Shown here piece after piece: positions 56,772 through 64,000 of a stretch of 64,000 bases of DNA. Both the position numbers and the translations under genes were made by a program. The stretch's first letter is position 1. Each line of letters opens with the position of its first letter. The DNA is from JAPSGB01 sp963775185 (GTDB taxonomy: Bacteria > Myxococcota_A > Polyangia > Polyangiales > Polyangiaceae): the NCBI GenBank assembly GCA_963775185.1, contig CAVZIE010000032.1, forward strand, positions 310,001-374,000, written 5' to 3'. Under the pieces are notes generated by a model. It saw nothing but the letters and a program-made list of their open reading frames with translations, was not told the DNA's origin and did no database searches.

Positions 56772-57604
56772 GCGGCCGCGCCTCCGATGAACGTCGTGGG
56801 CGCGCAGCGCCTCCGCGTGGGTGGTGTCGAAGTCCGGGATCTCGGCGTCCCACTCGAGCAAGCACGGACGCGCCGCCGGCGCGCCGGTGGGCGACGCCGA
56901 GCAGCTCCCACACCGGATCGATCACCGGACCGATGTGCGTGTCGACGATGTGCGTGCCGTGATCGGTGTGCCCGGCCACGTGGAACTGCACCACCCGCTC
57001 CCACGGCACGTGGTCGAGGTACGTCATCGGATCGAAGCCGTGATTCCGGGAGGATACGTAGATATTGTTCACGTCGAGCAAGAGCGCGCAGTCGGCGTCC
57101 TCGGCGAGGCGCCCGAGGAACTCCCACTCGCGCATCGCGGCGCCGGCGAACTCCGTGTACGTCGACGGGTTCTCGAGCGCGAGCGGCGCGCCGAGGAAGT
57201 CCTGCACCTGCGCGCACGCGCGCCGTCACGTGGGCGAGCGCCTCTTCCGTGTAGGGCACCGGCAAGAGGTCGTGGGTGTTCTTGCCGGCGACGCCCGTCC
57301 AGCACAGGTGGTCCGAGACCCACAGCGCGCCGACGCGGTCGCGCAGCGCTTTCAGCTCGGCCAGGTAGTCGAGGTCGAGCGGATCGGTCGAGCCGATGGA
57401 CATCGAGACGCCGTGCATCGCGATCGGGTAGTGCCCGGCGATGGCGTCCAGGTAGTCCAGCGGGCGGCCGGACGTCTGCATGTAGTTCTCGCTCAGGATC
57501 TCGAACCACGCGACGGCCGGGCGTTCCGCGACGATGTGCGAGTAGTGCACGGTCCGGAGCCCGAGCCCGACGCCGAGATCCGGCAGGTCGAATCGCTTGC
57601 TCAT
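56768..57604 (-). CDS. bufB: Multinuclear non-haem iron RiPP enzyme (DUF692/MNIO, BufB-like, three frameshifts)
   Basis: About 277 aa; three inserted bases (near 57210, 56880 and 56800) return the frame to its start, so stop and start share a frame. Metal ligands of DUF692 all appear in order: AMHGVSMSIGS, SDHLCWTG, LENPSTY, LLLDVNNIYVSSRNHG, FHVAGHTDHG, VDTHIGPV and LLEWDAEIPDF. MNIO enzymes oxidise Cys residues of precursor peptides (thiooxazole or oxazolone products in MbnB and bufferin systems). The precursor candidate lies 60 bp upstream across a hairpin. Confidence 0.92.
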   Translation of the reverse strand: MSKRFDLPDLGVGLGLRTVHYSHIVAERPAVAWFEILSENYMQTSGRPLDYLDAIAGHYPIAMHGVSMSIGSTDPLDLDYLAELKALRDRVGALWVSDHLCWTGVAGKNTHDLLPVPYTEEALAHVTARVRAGAGLPRRAARAREPVDVHGVRRRRDARVGVPRAPRRGRRLRALARREQYLRILPESRLRSDDVPRPRAVGAGGAVPRGRAHRSRHAHRRHAHRSGDRSGVGAARRRPPARRRRVRACSSGTPRSRTSTPPTRRRCAPTTFIGGAAA

Positions 57605-57622
57605 CGGCGGGAGCCCGGTCCG

Positions 57623-57652
57623 GGCCGCACCGGAGTTGCCTCCGATGCGGCC
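57623..57652 (-). terminator. Hairpin between precursor and enzyme genes
   Basis: Arms GGCCGCA-C-CGGAG and CTCCG-A-TGCGGCC pair over 13 positions with one mismatch, loop TTGC. No U-tract follows. As in many RiPP operons, it could attenuate transcription or stabilise the precursor mRNA so that peptide is made in excess over the enzymes. Confidence 0.65.
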
Positions 57653-57664
57653 GGTCCGATGCGA

Positions 57665-57922
57665 TCAGCCGTGGCAGCCGCCCTGGCCCTTGCAGTCGTT
57701 CTGGCCCTTGCAGGCGTTCTTGTCGGTCTTGCAGCCGCCCTGGCCCTTGCAGTCGTTCTGGCCCTTGCAGGCGTGCTTGGCCGGCGCAGCCGCCGGAGCC
57801 GCCGCCGGGGTGGCGTCGCTCGCCGAAGGCGCAGAGGGCGCCGGCGTCGCGCCGCCGCAGCCCGTCGCGCCCGCCAGGATCCCGCCAACCGCCGCAGCAA
57901 CCAGAGTGTTCGTGAAGTTCAT
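57665..57922 (-). CDS. bufA2: Bufferin-type metallophore precursor with two identical Cys cores (BufA2-like)
   Basis: 85 aa from ATG 57922, with GAGGG upstream. Signal peptide MNFTNTLVAAAVGGILAGA ending TGC, where a Cys at the cleavage point could be lipidated. An Ala/Pro-rich linker leads to two copies of ACKGQNDCKGQGGC separated by KTDKN: six core Cys. This matches the BufA2 class of MNIO-modified copper-binding peptides. The two cores are coded by an identical 44-bp direct repeat (57674-57717 and 57731-57774). Product would be exported to the periplasm and bind thiophilic metal, probably copper. Confidence 0.88.
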   Translation of the reverse strand: MNFTNTLVAAAVGGILAGATGCGGATPAPSAPSASDATPAAAPAAAPAKHACKGQNDCKGQGGCKTDKNACKGQNDCKGQGGCHG

Positions 57923-57949
57923 CGATAATTCCCTCGTCGAGATGTGTGG

Positions 57950-58003
57950 AAGCACGCAGTGCGCGTGCTTTCGTGGATACGCGCTTCGGGCAGAGCCGTT
58001 ACA
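57950..58003 (-). promoter_or_regulatory. Candidate ECF-sigma promoter and leader hairpin for bufA2
   Basis: On the minus strand TGTAAC (58003-57998), 16 bp, CGTATC (57981-57976) has the spacing and shape of an ECF-sigma promoter. Between it and the start codon the arms AAGCACGC (57950-57957) and GCGTGCTT (57963-57970) form an 8-bp hairpin. Stress-responsive ECF control is common for bufferin operons; here it is inference, and no sigma gene is in the window. Confidence 0.45.
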
Positions 58004-58054
58004 TGGGCGCCGCGCTTCGTCGCGAAGCGAGGCTCTCTGCAACTTGATCCGCCG

Positions 58055-59479
58055 TCAATCGCCACTACGAGCCGTGATGGCCTTCCGGATCGATGCCAGC
58101 GGCGCCGCGTCGTCGAACGCCACCGAATTGCCTGCGGAACGCACGCCCAGCCGCGCGAACAACGCCGGCAGGTCGACGCTGCCCGGCGCGAGCGCCAGCC
58201 GCGCGTACAGATCGCTGCAGCACATGCGTCCCGGTGGCCTGGTCGCCCACCGCGATGACCCGCGAGATATCCCAGTAGATCTCGTCGGTTGCGCCCGTAT
58301 TGCCGATCGCGCGCAGGACCGTGTCGAGGGAGCGCGTGCCGCCGGTGCGCTCGCGCAGCGTCACGTCCGCGAGCAGGCAGAAGAGCGCGCCGCCCCAGTA
58401 CGTGCGGCCCCAGGTCCGGGTCTTCTCGAGTCCCTGATCGCCGGGCTGGGGCAGGCCCTGGGGCAGCCCGTCGATCAGGTCGCGCCACACCTTCGGCGGA
58501 TCGACGAGCCCGACGCGGGCCCGGGCGACGGGCTCGACGTAGGTCGCGAGGCCTTCGGTGAGCCAGGCGTGCTGCCAGCCGAGATCCGGGAAGTTCACGT
58601 GCAACAGCTCGTGGGTGACGACCCAGTCGTCGCGCGTGGTCGCGGCCGTCACGCCGTCGCCGACGCGGATCAGCGTGGCCGGCCCGCCGCCGCCCAGCGT
58701 CAGGCCGCGCGTCGGTCCGCCTGAACCGCGCATTACCAGCACGGCGGCGCGCTTCGCCGGAGGGTGGCCTTGGTAGTAGCTTGCCACCGCGCCGGCCGAG
58801 GCGCGCACCCACGCGAGCACGTCGGCGTCGGCGAGCGCGAGGTCGTGCGGCGCGATGCCGACCTGGATCGTCGCGTCGCCGGCGCGCACGCTCGCGGCGT
58901 GGAAGGGCCCGAAGGCCGCGAAGCTCGTGTCCTCCATGTCGGCGACGTCGGCGGCGAACGTGCCGGCCGGCGCACCGGGAGCGGCGTGCACGCCGGTCAG
59001 GAACCGCGAGCCCGGCGCCGGCGTGATCTGCAGCTCGAAGCGCGCGCCGGCCGTGGCTTGTCCGGGGTGAAGGAGCCAGGTCGACGGCGGCGCGAACACG
59101 ACGTGTCCGGACGCGATCGCGGTGTCGGCGGCGTCGATCGATCGGGCGGCTTGCAGCAGATCGAACACGTAGCGCACCCGGCACGGCCCCGGACAGGCGA
59201 CCGGAAACGAGGCACCGCGGCGCGCGACGGGCGTCCAGCTCGAGCCGCGTTCGACCGCGACGTCGCGCACGAACGGCATCGCCGGCTCGTCCACGGCGAT
59301 GGCCGCCGCCGACTCGAAGATCGCGTCGATCTCCAGCCGATCGATCGAGTGCTCGGTCGCGTGGTAGCGCCAGGCGACGCGAGGCGCGGGAGGCCGCGGC
59401 GGATCCCGCGGCGCCGTGCCGCAGCCCGCGACCAGCACGACCAGCCACGCCGCGTGTAACGCCGCCTTGCGAGCGGCAT
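58055..59479 (-). CDS. Lipoprotein M1-like metallopeptidase (gluzincin)
   Basis: About 474 aa. The exact start is unclear: ATG 59479 followed by one missing base would give MPARKAALHAAWLVVLVAGC, a good lipoprotein signal. The zinc site is WVVTHELLHVNFPDL with the downstream Glu in HAWLTEGLATYVEP. The N-terminal beta domain (RYHATEHSIDRLEIDAIFES) resembles M61/M1 peptidases. One inserted base near 58222 changes the C-terminal frame, which then ends SIRKAITARSGD. Sits upstream of the bufferin genes on the same strand; a role in processing exported peptides is possible but unproven. Confidence 0.8.
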
Positions 59480-59516
59480 ACGGAAAAGAGACTCTTCCGA
59501 GCGAGAGGGAAGCCTG

Positions 59517-59970
59517 ATGGGAATGCAGCAGACCGTGGAGAAGATCACCGGCGCCATCGACCGCGTCTCGTGGCTGGCGCCGCTCGCTCGGGCGATTGTC
59601 CGTCGGGCTGCTGTTCCTCTCCACAGGGTGGGGGAAGGTCCACAACATCGACAAGGTGACGGGCTTCTTCCACACGCTGGGCATCCCCGCGCCAGGCCTG
59701 AACGCGGTGGTGGTCGGCTACAGCGAGCTCGTCTGCGGCGCGCTGCTGATCGTGGGGCTCTTGACGCGGCTCGCGACGATCCCGCTGATCGTCAGCATGA
59801 TCGTGGCGATCTTGACGGCGAAGCTCAAGGACATCCACGGGCTCTTCGATCTGATCGGCACCGACGAATTCACCTACCTGTGCGTGCTCGTCATGGTCGC
59901 CGTGATCGGCCCAGGGCTGGTGTCGCTGGATCATCCGCTCGCCAAGCGATTCCTGCAAAAGCCGAAGTAG
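59517..59970 (+). CDS. DoxX-family membrane protein (one frameshift)
   Basis: About 150 aa. MGMQQTVEKITGAIDRVSWL leads, after one base removed near 59592, to the four-helix DoxX domain: LSVGLLFLSTGWGKVHNIDK, LGIPAPGLNAVVVGYSELVC, LLTRLATIPLIVSMIVAILT and FTYLCVLVMVAVIGPG. DoxX proteins (BufD) usually close bufferin operons and are thought to act with the periplasmic peptide or in thiol redox. Here it is divergent from the peptidase gene rather than in the operon. Confidence 0.85.
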
Positions 59971-59974
59971 CATC

Positions 59975-62140
59975 CTACTTCGACTTGGCGACGAACACGC
60001 CGTTCCATTCGCTGGGCGGCGGATTGGCGATCATCTCGCGACAGCGCGTCGCGAGCACGCGCGCCGGCGCGTCGTCGAGGGGCTCGAGCAGTTCGAGGGC
60101 ACGCTCGAAGTCGCGAGCGAGGTACGCGTCGAAGGCGCGCTCGTACTCGCGGGCGGCGACGCGATCCGCGTCGGAGCCGAGCAGCTCGTACACCCGCACG
60201 GCTTGGGTCTTGCCCTTGACGGCGACCTGGTCGACGAGGCGGAATTCGAACTGGTCGCCGACCCGACGCACGACCTCTTCGCTCGCGAGGGCGGCCACGC
60301 CGTACTGCTTGCACAGCGCCTCCAGGCGCGCCGCGAGGTTCACGCCGTCGCCGAGGGCGGTGTAGGCCAGGCGATCGCGGGCGCCGAAGTGCCCCACCAT
60401 GACGGTCGCGGTGTGCAGCCCGAAGCGCGTGAACAGCGGCGGCAGATCCTTGCCACGCCGGCGAGGCGAACAGCTCGCGGTTCGCGTCCATGCACGCGAG
60501 CACGGCGCGACAGGCCCGCTCCGGGTGGTCCGGTCGCCGGGTGCGGTGCGTTCCAGAACGCCATCACGGCGTCGCCGATGAACTTGTCCACGGTGCCGCC
60601 GGTCGAGCGCACGCCGTCGGTCATCGCCTCCAGATAGCGCCCCAAAGCCTCGGCGAGCGCGCCCGGATCGAGCCGCTCGGACAGTGTGGTGAAGCCCTCG
60701 ATGTCGCTGAACATCAGCGAGATCTCCCGGAGCTCGCCGCCGAGCGCCGGTTCGCGATTGTCGCGGTACAGATCGCGAACCAGATCCATGGGGGCGTACT
60801 TGCCGAGGGCGCGCATGCTGGTCTTGGCGCGCTCGAGCTCGTCAATCACGTCGCCCACGTCGCGGAACGGAGACGTCGTCGTGCCTGGCGCGAAGTCGAG
60901 GGCGCGCATGCGCGACGTGGAGCGCACGATCGCGCCGAGACTGCCGCGGAGCTGCCGGAGCGCGAGACCGCCCACCACGAGCACCAGCAGCGTCATGCCG
61001 GCGTACACCAGCAGGAAGCGCCGCTGCAGCGCCGACAGATCGCGGGTGTAGTACGCCTCCGGCACGACGACGCCGACCACCCAGCCCTGGGTGTGCGCGA
61101 GCGCCCGGTACGTGACGAGCAGCCGCTCGCCGGCGACGACCAGCGCGTCGGACCGCGGCGCGCCGACCGTCACCTCGCGCAAGCGCGGGCTCTCGAGCGC
61201 TCGCGCGAGGGTCGCGGGCAACTTGCGCGGCACCACCCGCAAATCGATCGTTGGACACAGCGAGCGCGTCGCCCGGGTCGGGCCGCGCGACCAGGCGTCC
61301 CTGGGCGTCGCACAGGAACACCAGCGCCGACGCTCCCGCTTCGCCGACCAGGTCGCGCTGGATCGAGCGCGGCAGGTCGTCGATGGTGCGGGTGAGCAGA
61401 CCCACCCGCAGCACGCCGGCGAAGCGCCCCGCGGCGTCCTCGACCGCCTTCTGCACCGTGACGACGACGCGGCGCTCGGCGAGCGGTCGCGCGGCGTCGA
61501 GCTCGGAGTTGTGCAGGTCGCTCCAGATCGCCTTGCCGTGGAACGGTTTCGACGCCGTGACCTCGAAGGTCGCGTGGAGCGTGGGATCGACGGCGTCGCT
61601 CCCGCGCCGGAACGGCACGGCGTCGAAGGCCGCGCCCGGCGCGCGATCGCGCACGTCCGCGACGAACTGCCCGCCGTCCTCGCGGGTGCGTCGCGTGAGG
61701 ATCGCGCTGCCGGCGTCCGGGCGCACCCGGTAGACCGAGAATTGCCAGCGATCGTCCGGCGCGAGCCGCGCGTCGCCCGACGCGTCGTAGCCGAGCTGGA
61801 CCGCGTGGGTGAACGCGACGTCGGAGAGCGTCGGGTGGTTCGCGAGCTCGGCGAACAGCGCGGCCTCGAGCGCCGCGTCGTCGGCGACGGGCACTGCCCC
61901 GGATCGCAGCGAACGCTCGAGGTCCGCGAGCGCGTCGCCGGCGACGCCGAGCTCCGCCGACACACGCTCGCCGATCCGCCGCGCCTCGGTGTCGCGCAGC
62001 GTCTCGGAGTGGGCGACGATCGACCGCCGCGACGCGCCCAGCAAAGCGACCAGCGCGATCCCCGCGATCAGCGCCAGGGCTACCGTGGCCGCGACGAACA
62101 GCTGGACGAGCGTGAAGCGCGCGCGTCGTCGGGTCCCCAT
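59975..62140 (-). CDS. Membrane-bound class III adenylate/guanylate cyclase (three frameshifts)
   Basis: About 721 aa with inserted bases near 61248, 60530 and 60455. Helix 1 (TLVQLFVAATVALALIAGIALV) and helix 2 (RRFLLVYAGMTLLVLVVGG) flank a periplasmic dCache-like sensor (ATFEVTASKPFHGKAIWSDL, FAGVLRVGLL, WVVGVVVPEAYY). A HAMP-like linker precedes the cyclase domain with metal-binding ISLMFSDIEGFTTLSERL, DKFIGDAVMAFWNAP and LGDGVNLAARLEALCKQYG. Makes cAMP (or cGMP) in response to an external ligand. The C-terminal tail (YERAFDAYLARDFERALELL) resembles a TPR helix pair. Confidence 0.92.
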
Positions 62141-62174
62141 TCCGACGCGAGGGTATCACCGCGCCCGGGGATCT

Positions 62175-62240
62175 TGCCGGTCCGGCGCGGCCGGCGTCGC
62201 GCCGCGCCGGCGCGGCCGCCGCTGCCTCGCGCCGGACCGG
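62175..62240. repeat. Inverted pair of the dispersed element with long loop
   Basis: Arms GCCGGTCCGGCGCG (62175-62188) and CGCGCCGGACCGGC (62227-62240) enclose a GC-only segment that contains further CGCGCCGGCGCG-type dyads. It separates divergent genes. Confidence 0.88.
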
Positions 62241-62291
62241 CATCCAGCCCCCTTGCGCTTTTCCCGGCAAGCCCCAGATTCCGCGGCGACA

Positions 62292-62522
62292 ATGAGCACT
62301 TCGGACATCGTGATCGTGGTCGGCCTCGTGGCCCTGTTCGTGTGGCAAGCGCTGGTGACGGTGCGACTGTGGCGGAGCGACGGCTTCGAGCGCCGGCACA
62401 AGATCGCCCAGTCGCAGCTGATCTGGCTGGTGCCGGTGGTCGGCGCCGCGGTCGTCTCGATGGCGCTGGCGCAGGACGCGCCGGCGAAGCCGCGCAAGGA
62501 CAAGACACACCTGCGCGGCTGA
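62292..62522 (+). CDS. Small two-helix membrane protein
   Basis: 76 aa. Helix 1 DIVIVVGLVALFVWQALVTV, a short loop with basic residues (RLWRSDGFERRHKIAQSQ), helix 2 LIWLVPVVGAAVVSMALAQD and a Lys/Arg tail. The 'KxxQxxLxWLVPVxGA' pattern resembles the N-terminal two-helix (PLDc_N-like) module, here on its own. Function unknown. Confidence 0.65.
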   Translation: MSTSDIVIVVGLVALFVWQALVTVRLWRSDGFERRHKIAQSQLIWLVPVVGAAVVSMALAQDAPAKPRKDKTHLRG

Positions 62523-62525
62523 GGT

Positions 62526-62539
62526 TGACCGATCGGTCA
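62526..62539. promoter_or_regulatory. 14-bp palindrome TGACCGATCGGTCA, second copy
   Basis: Identical to the palindrome at 27991-28004. It lies between convergent genes, which argues against a simple promoter operator here. Confidence 0.5.
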
Positions 62540-62563
62540 GACCGGCGGGCAGGCGCCGGGAGC

Positions 62564-62976
62564 TCAGCGCAGCGTCGCGGTCCAGGTGATGGTCGCGGCC
62601 TTCTGCAGCATCTGGGCGACCGAGCAGTACTTCTCCATCGAGAGCTTGACCGCGCGGTCGAAGTGCTTGCGCTCGACGGCGCCGCTCGCCTCGAAGTGGA
62701 CGGCGATCTGGGTGAAGACCGCGGGCACGGCGTCGGCGCGCGTGCCCTCGACGCGGATCGCCGAGATCCTCGAGCGGCTGGCGGAGCTTCTGCAGGATCA
62801 GCACGACGTCGACGGCGCTGCAGCCGGCGAGCGCGGCGAGCACGGTTTCCATTGGACGCAGCGCCGCGCCGGTGCCGCCGCCGATTCTCGCTGGACCCCT
62901 CCATCGCGAGGTGCGCGCCCTGTTCGCTCTCGACGTCGAAGAGCGCGCCTTGGCGGCGGGTGAGCGTGACCTTCAC
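62564..62976 (-). CDS. OsmC-family peroxiredoxin-like protein (two frameshifts)
   Basis: About 137 aa with single bases removed near 62890 and 62770. MKVTLTRRQGALFDVESEQG opens the domain; ALRPMETVLAALAGCSAVDV holds the first redox Cys; HFDRAVKLSMEKYCSVAQML holds the second. OsmC/Ohr proteins reduce organic peroxides or bind thiol compounds. Two-residue spacing and length are normal. The start overlaps the cysM stop (ATGA), linking it to cysteine metabolism. Confidence 0.88.
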
Positions 62977-63860
62977 GCCGGCGCTCCGAACACGCCCGAC
63001 GACAGGTAGCGGTCGCCGCGGTCGCAGGCGATGAACACGACGACGCCCTGGTCGATCTCCTGGGCGACGCGCAGGGCGGCGTGGAGCGCGCCGCCGCTGC
63101 TGACGCCGGCGAGGACGCCCTCGCGCTGCGCGAGGGCGCGCGCGGCGCTCTCCGCGTCGGCCTGCGACACCTCGAGCACGCGGTCCACGCGCGCCGGATC
63201 GAAGATGCGCGGCAGGTAGGCCTCGGGCCAGCGACGGATGCCGGGAATGCGCGCGCCGTCGGCCGGGTGTACGCCGACGATCTGCACGTCGGGGTTCTGC
63301 TGCTTGAGGAAGCGCGACGTGCCCATGATCGTGCCCGTCGTGCCCATCGCCGACACGAAGTGCGTGATCGCGCCGGCGGTGTCGCGCCAGATCTCCGGGC
63401 CGGTGCTCTCGTAGTGGGCGCGCCAGTTGTCGTCGTTCGAGAACTGGTCGAGCATCAGGTAGCCGCCGCCGGCGACCTTCTCGCGCGCGTGATCGATGGC
63501 CGCCTCCATGCCGCCCGCGGCCGGCGTGAGGATCACCTTCGCGCCGTACGCGCGCATCGTCTGGACGCGCTCGGCCGTCGAGTTGTCGGGCATGACCAGC
63601 TCGATCGGGTAGCCCATCATGGTGGCGATCATCGCCAGCGCGATGCCGGTGTTGCCGCTGGTCGGCTCGACCAGCGTCACGCCGCGCGCGAGATCGCCGC
63701 GGGCGAGCGCGTTCTTGATCATCCAGTACGCCGGGCGATCCTTGACGCTGCCGGCGGGGTTGTTGCCTTCGAGCTTGGCGAGCAGGCGCACGCCGGATTT
63801 CGCGCCGAGGCGCTCGAGCTCGACGAGCGGCGTGTTGCCGATGGTCTCCGCGAGCCTCAT
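62973..63860 (-). CDS. cysM: Cysteine synthase B (O-acetylserine sulfhydrylase)
   Basis: 295 aa, intact. Makes cysteine from O-acetylserine (or O-phosphoserine/thiosulfate). ETIGNTPLVEL, the PLP Lys in NPAGSVKDRPAYWMI, the substrate loop VEPTSGNTGIALA and the phosphate loop VSAMGTTGTIMGT are all present. IPGIRRWPEAYLPRIFD and the short length identify the CysM rather than CysK type. Coupled by ATGA to the thioesterase upstream and OsmC downstream. Confidence 0.95.
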   Translation of the reverse strand: MRLAETIGNTPLVELERLGAKSGVRLLAKLEGNNPAGSVKDRPAYWMIKNALARGDLARGVTLVEPTSGNTGIALAMIATMMGYPIELVMPDNSTAERVQTMRAYGAKVILTPAAGGMEAAIDHAREKVAGGGYLMLDQFSNDDNWRAHYESTGPEIWRDTAGAITHFVSAMGTTGTIMGTSRFLKQQNPDVQIVGVHPADGARIPGIRRWPEAYLPRIFDPARVDRVLEVSQADAESAARALAQREGVLAGVSSGGALHAALRVAQEIDQGVVVFIACDRGDRYLSSGVFGAPA

Positions 63861-64000
63861 GCGCGCGCCGCCTTCCGACCGCGGTCGGCCAGGCGGATCA
63901 GGCCTTCTTGTGCGACGGAGGCGACGAGCGCGCCGTCCGCCGCGAAGATCCGGCCGTGGTTCATGCCGCGCGCGCCGTGCGTGGTCGGGCTCTCGGTGAC
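63857..64000 (-). CDS. Acyl-CoA thioesterase II-like protein (partial, C-terminal end)
   Basis: Only the last 47 residues are in the window. MNHGRIFAADGALVASVAQE followed by GLIR is the typical end of a TesB-type double-hotdog thioesterase (final strand with 'SVAQEGLIR'). Stop codon overlaps the cysM ATG (ATGA). The rest lies beyond the right edge. Confidence 0.8.
   Translation of the reverse strand, partial: VTESPTTHGARGMNHGRIFAADGALVASVAQEGLIRLADRGRKAARA

Noticed and set aside
57623..57652. Copy of the dispersed element between bufA2 and bufB
   Set aside because: It shares CCGGTCCGG-like bases but has a different stem and no GCGGAA half; better described as an intercistronic hairpin.

Overview
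The window is GC-rich chromosomal DNA whose gene content points to a myxobacterium (Myxococcota). Two secreted enzymes end in MYXO-CTERM-like tails (Cys-rich stop, hydrophobic helix, Arg cluster). There are many lipoproteins with Gly/Ser/Ala linkers, an eukaryotic-type Ser/Thr kinase, TPR and adventurous outer-membrane proteins, and a B12-type CarH regulator next to carotenoid genes. No integrase, transposase, phage gene, rRNA, tRNA or CRISPR array was seen.

Layout. 1-9,950: aldehyde dehydrogenase (cut by the edge), a methyltransferase, an alpha/beta hydrolase next to a repeat-rich non-coding block, lipoproteins and a trypsin-like protease. 10,078-14,938: a GH30 glycosidase coupled to a PLP enzyme, then two tandem DJ-1/PfpI proteins. 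14,898-20,979: a leftward carotenoid operon in the order lycopene cyclase, GGPP synthase, phytoene synthase partner desaturase, phytoene synthase, an unknown His-rich membrane protein, CarH-like photoreceptor; its promoter region carries a 21-bp palindrome shared with a divergent DUF2141 gene. 21,532-27,877: cation antiporter, sulfotransferase-like lipoprotein, Ig-like repeat protein and a GlnRS-YqeY fusion. 28,390-30,757: a second CarH-type B12 domain, here on a zinc ribbon instead of a MerR domain, 7 bp behind a ferritin-like lipoprotein. 30,871-41,695: secreted proteins, a Uma2 nuclease and outer-membrane barrels. 41,798-49,219: DUF3311/SSS transporter, acetoacetate-decarboxylase-like enzyme, a GntR-controlled GMC oxidoreductase pair and a PadR regulator. 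50,300-55,849: HypF, a TPR protein and a kinase. 55,857-59,970: a bufferin-type (MNIO) metallophore RiPP locus with a duplicated Cys core, plus a peptidase and DoxX. 59,975-64,000: adenylate cyclase, OsmC, CysM and the end of a thioesterase.

Two window-wide patterns stand out. First, a dispersed intergenic element with core GCCGGTCCGGCGCGGAA occurs about 20 times, singly or as inverted pairs, almost always between genes; it encodes a spurious 'MPVRRG' peptide at many apparent N-termini. Second, about 18 genes are broken by about 35 frame changes, and nearly all read as single-base insertions, including several in the essential-looking glnS. I treat these as probable sequence errors and annotate the genes as whole.

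Genes on one strand are tightly packed, with ATGA stop/start overlaps used repeatedly (methyltransferase, PLP enzyme, crtY-crtE, crtI-crtB, bufB-bufC, GMC pair, thioesterase-cysM-osmC), indicating translational coupling.
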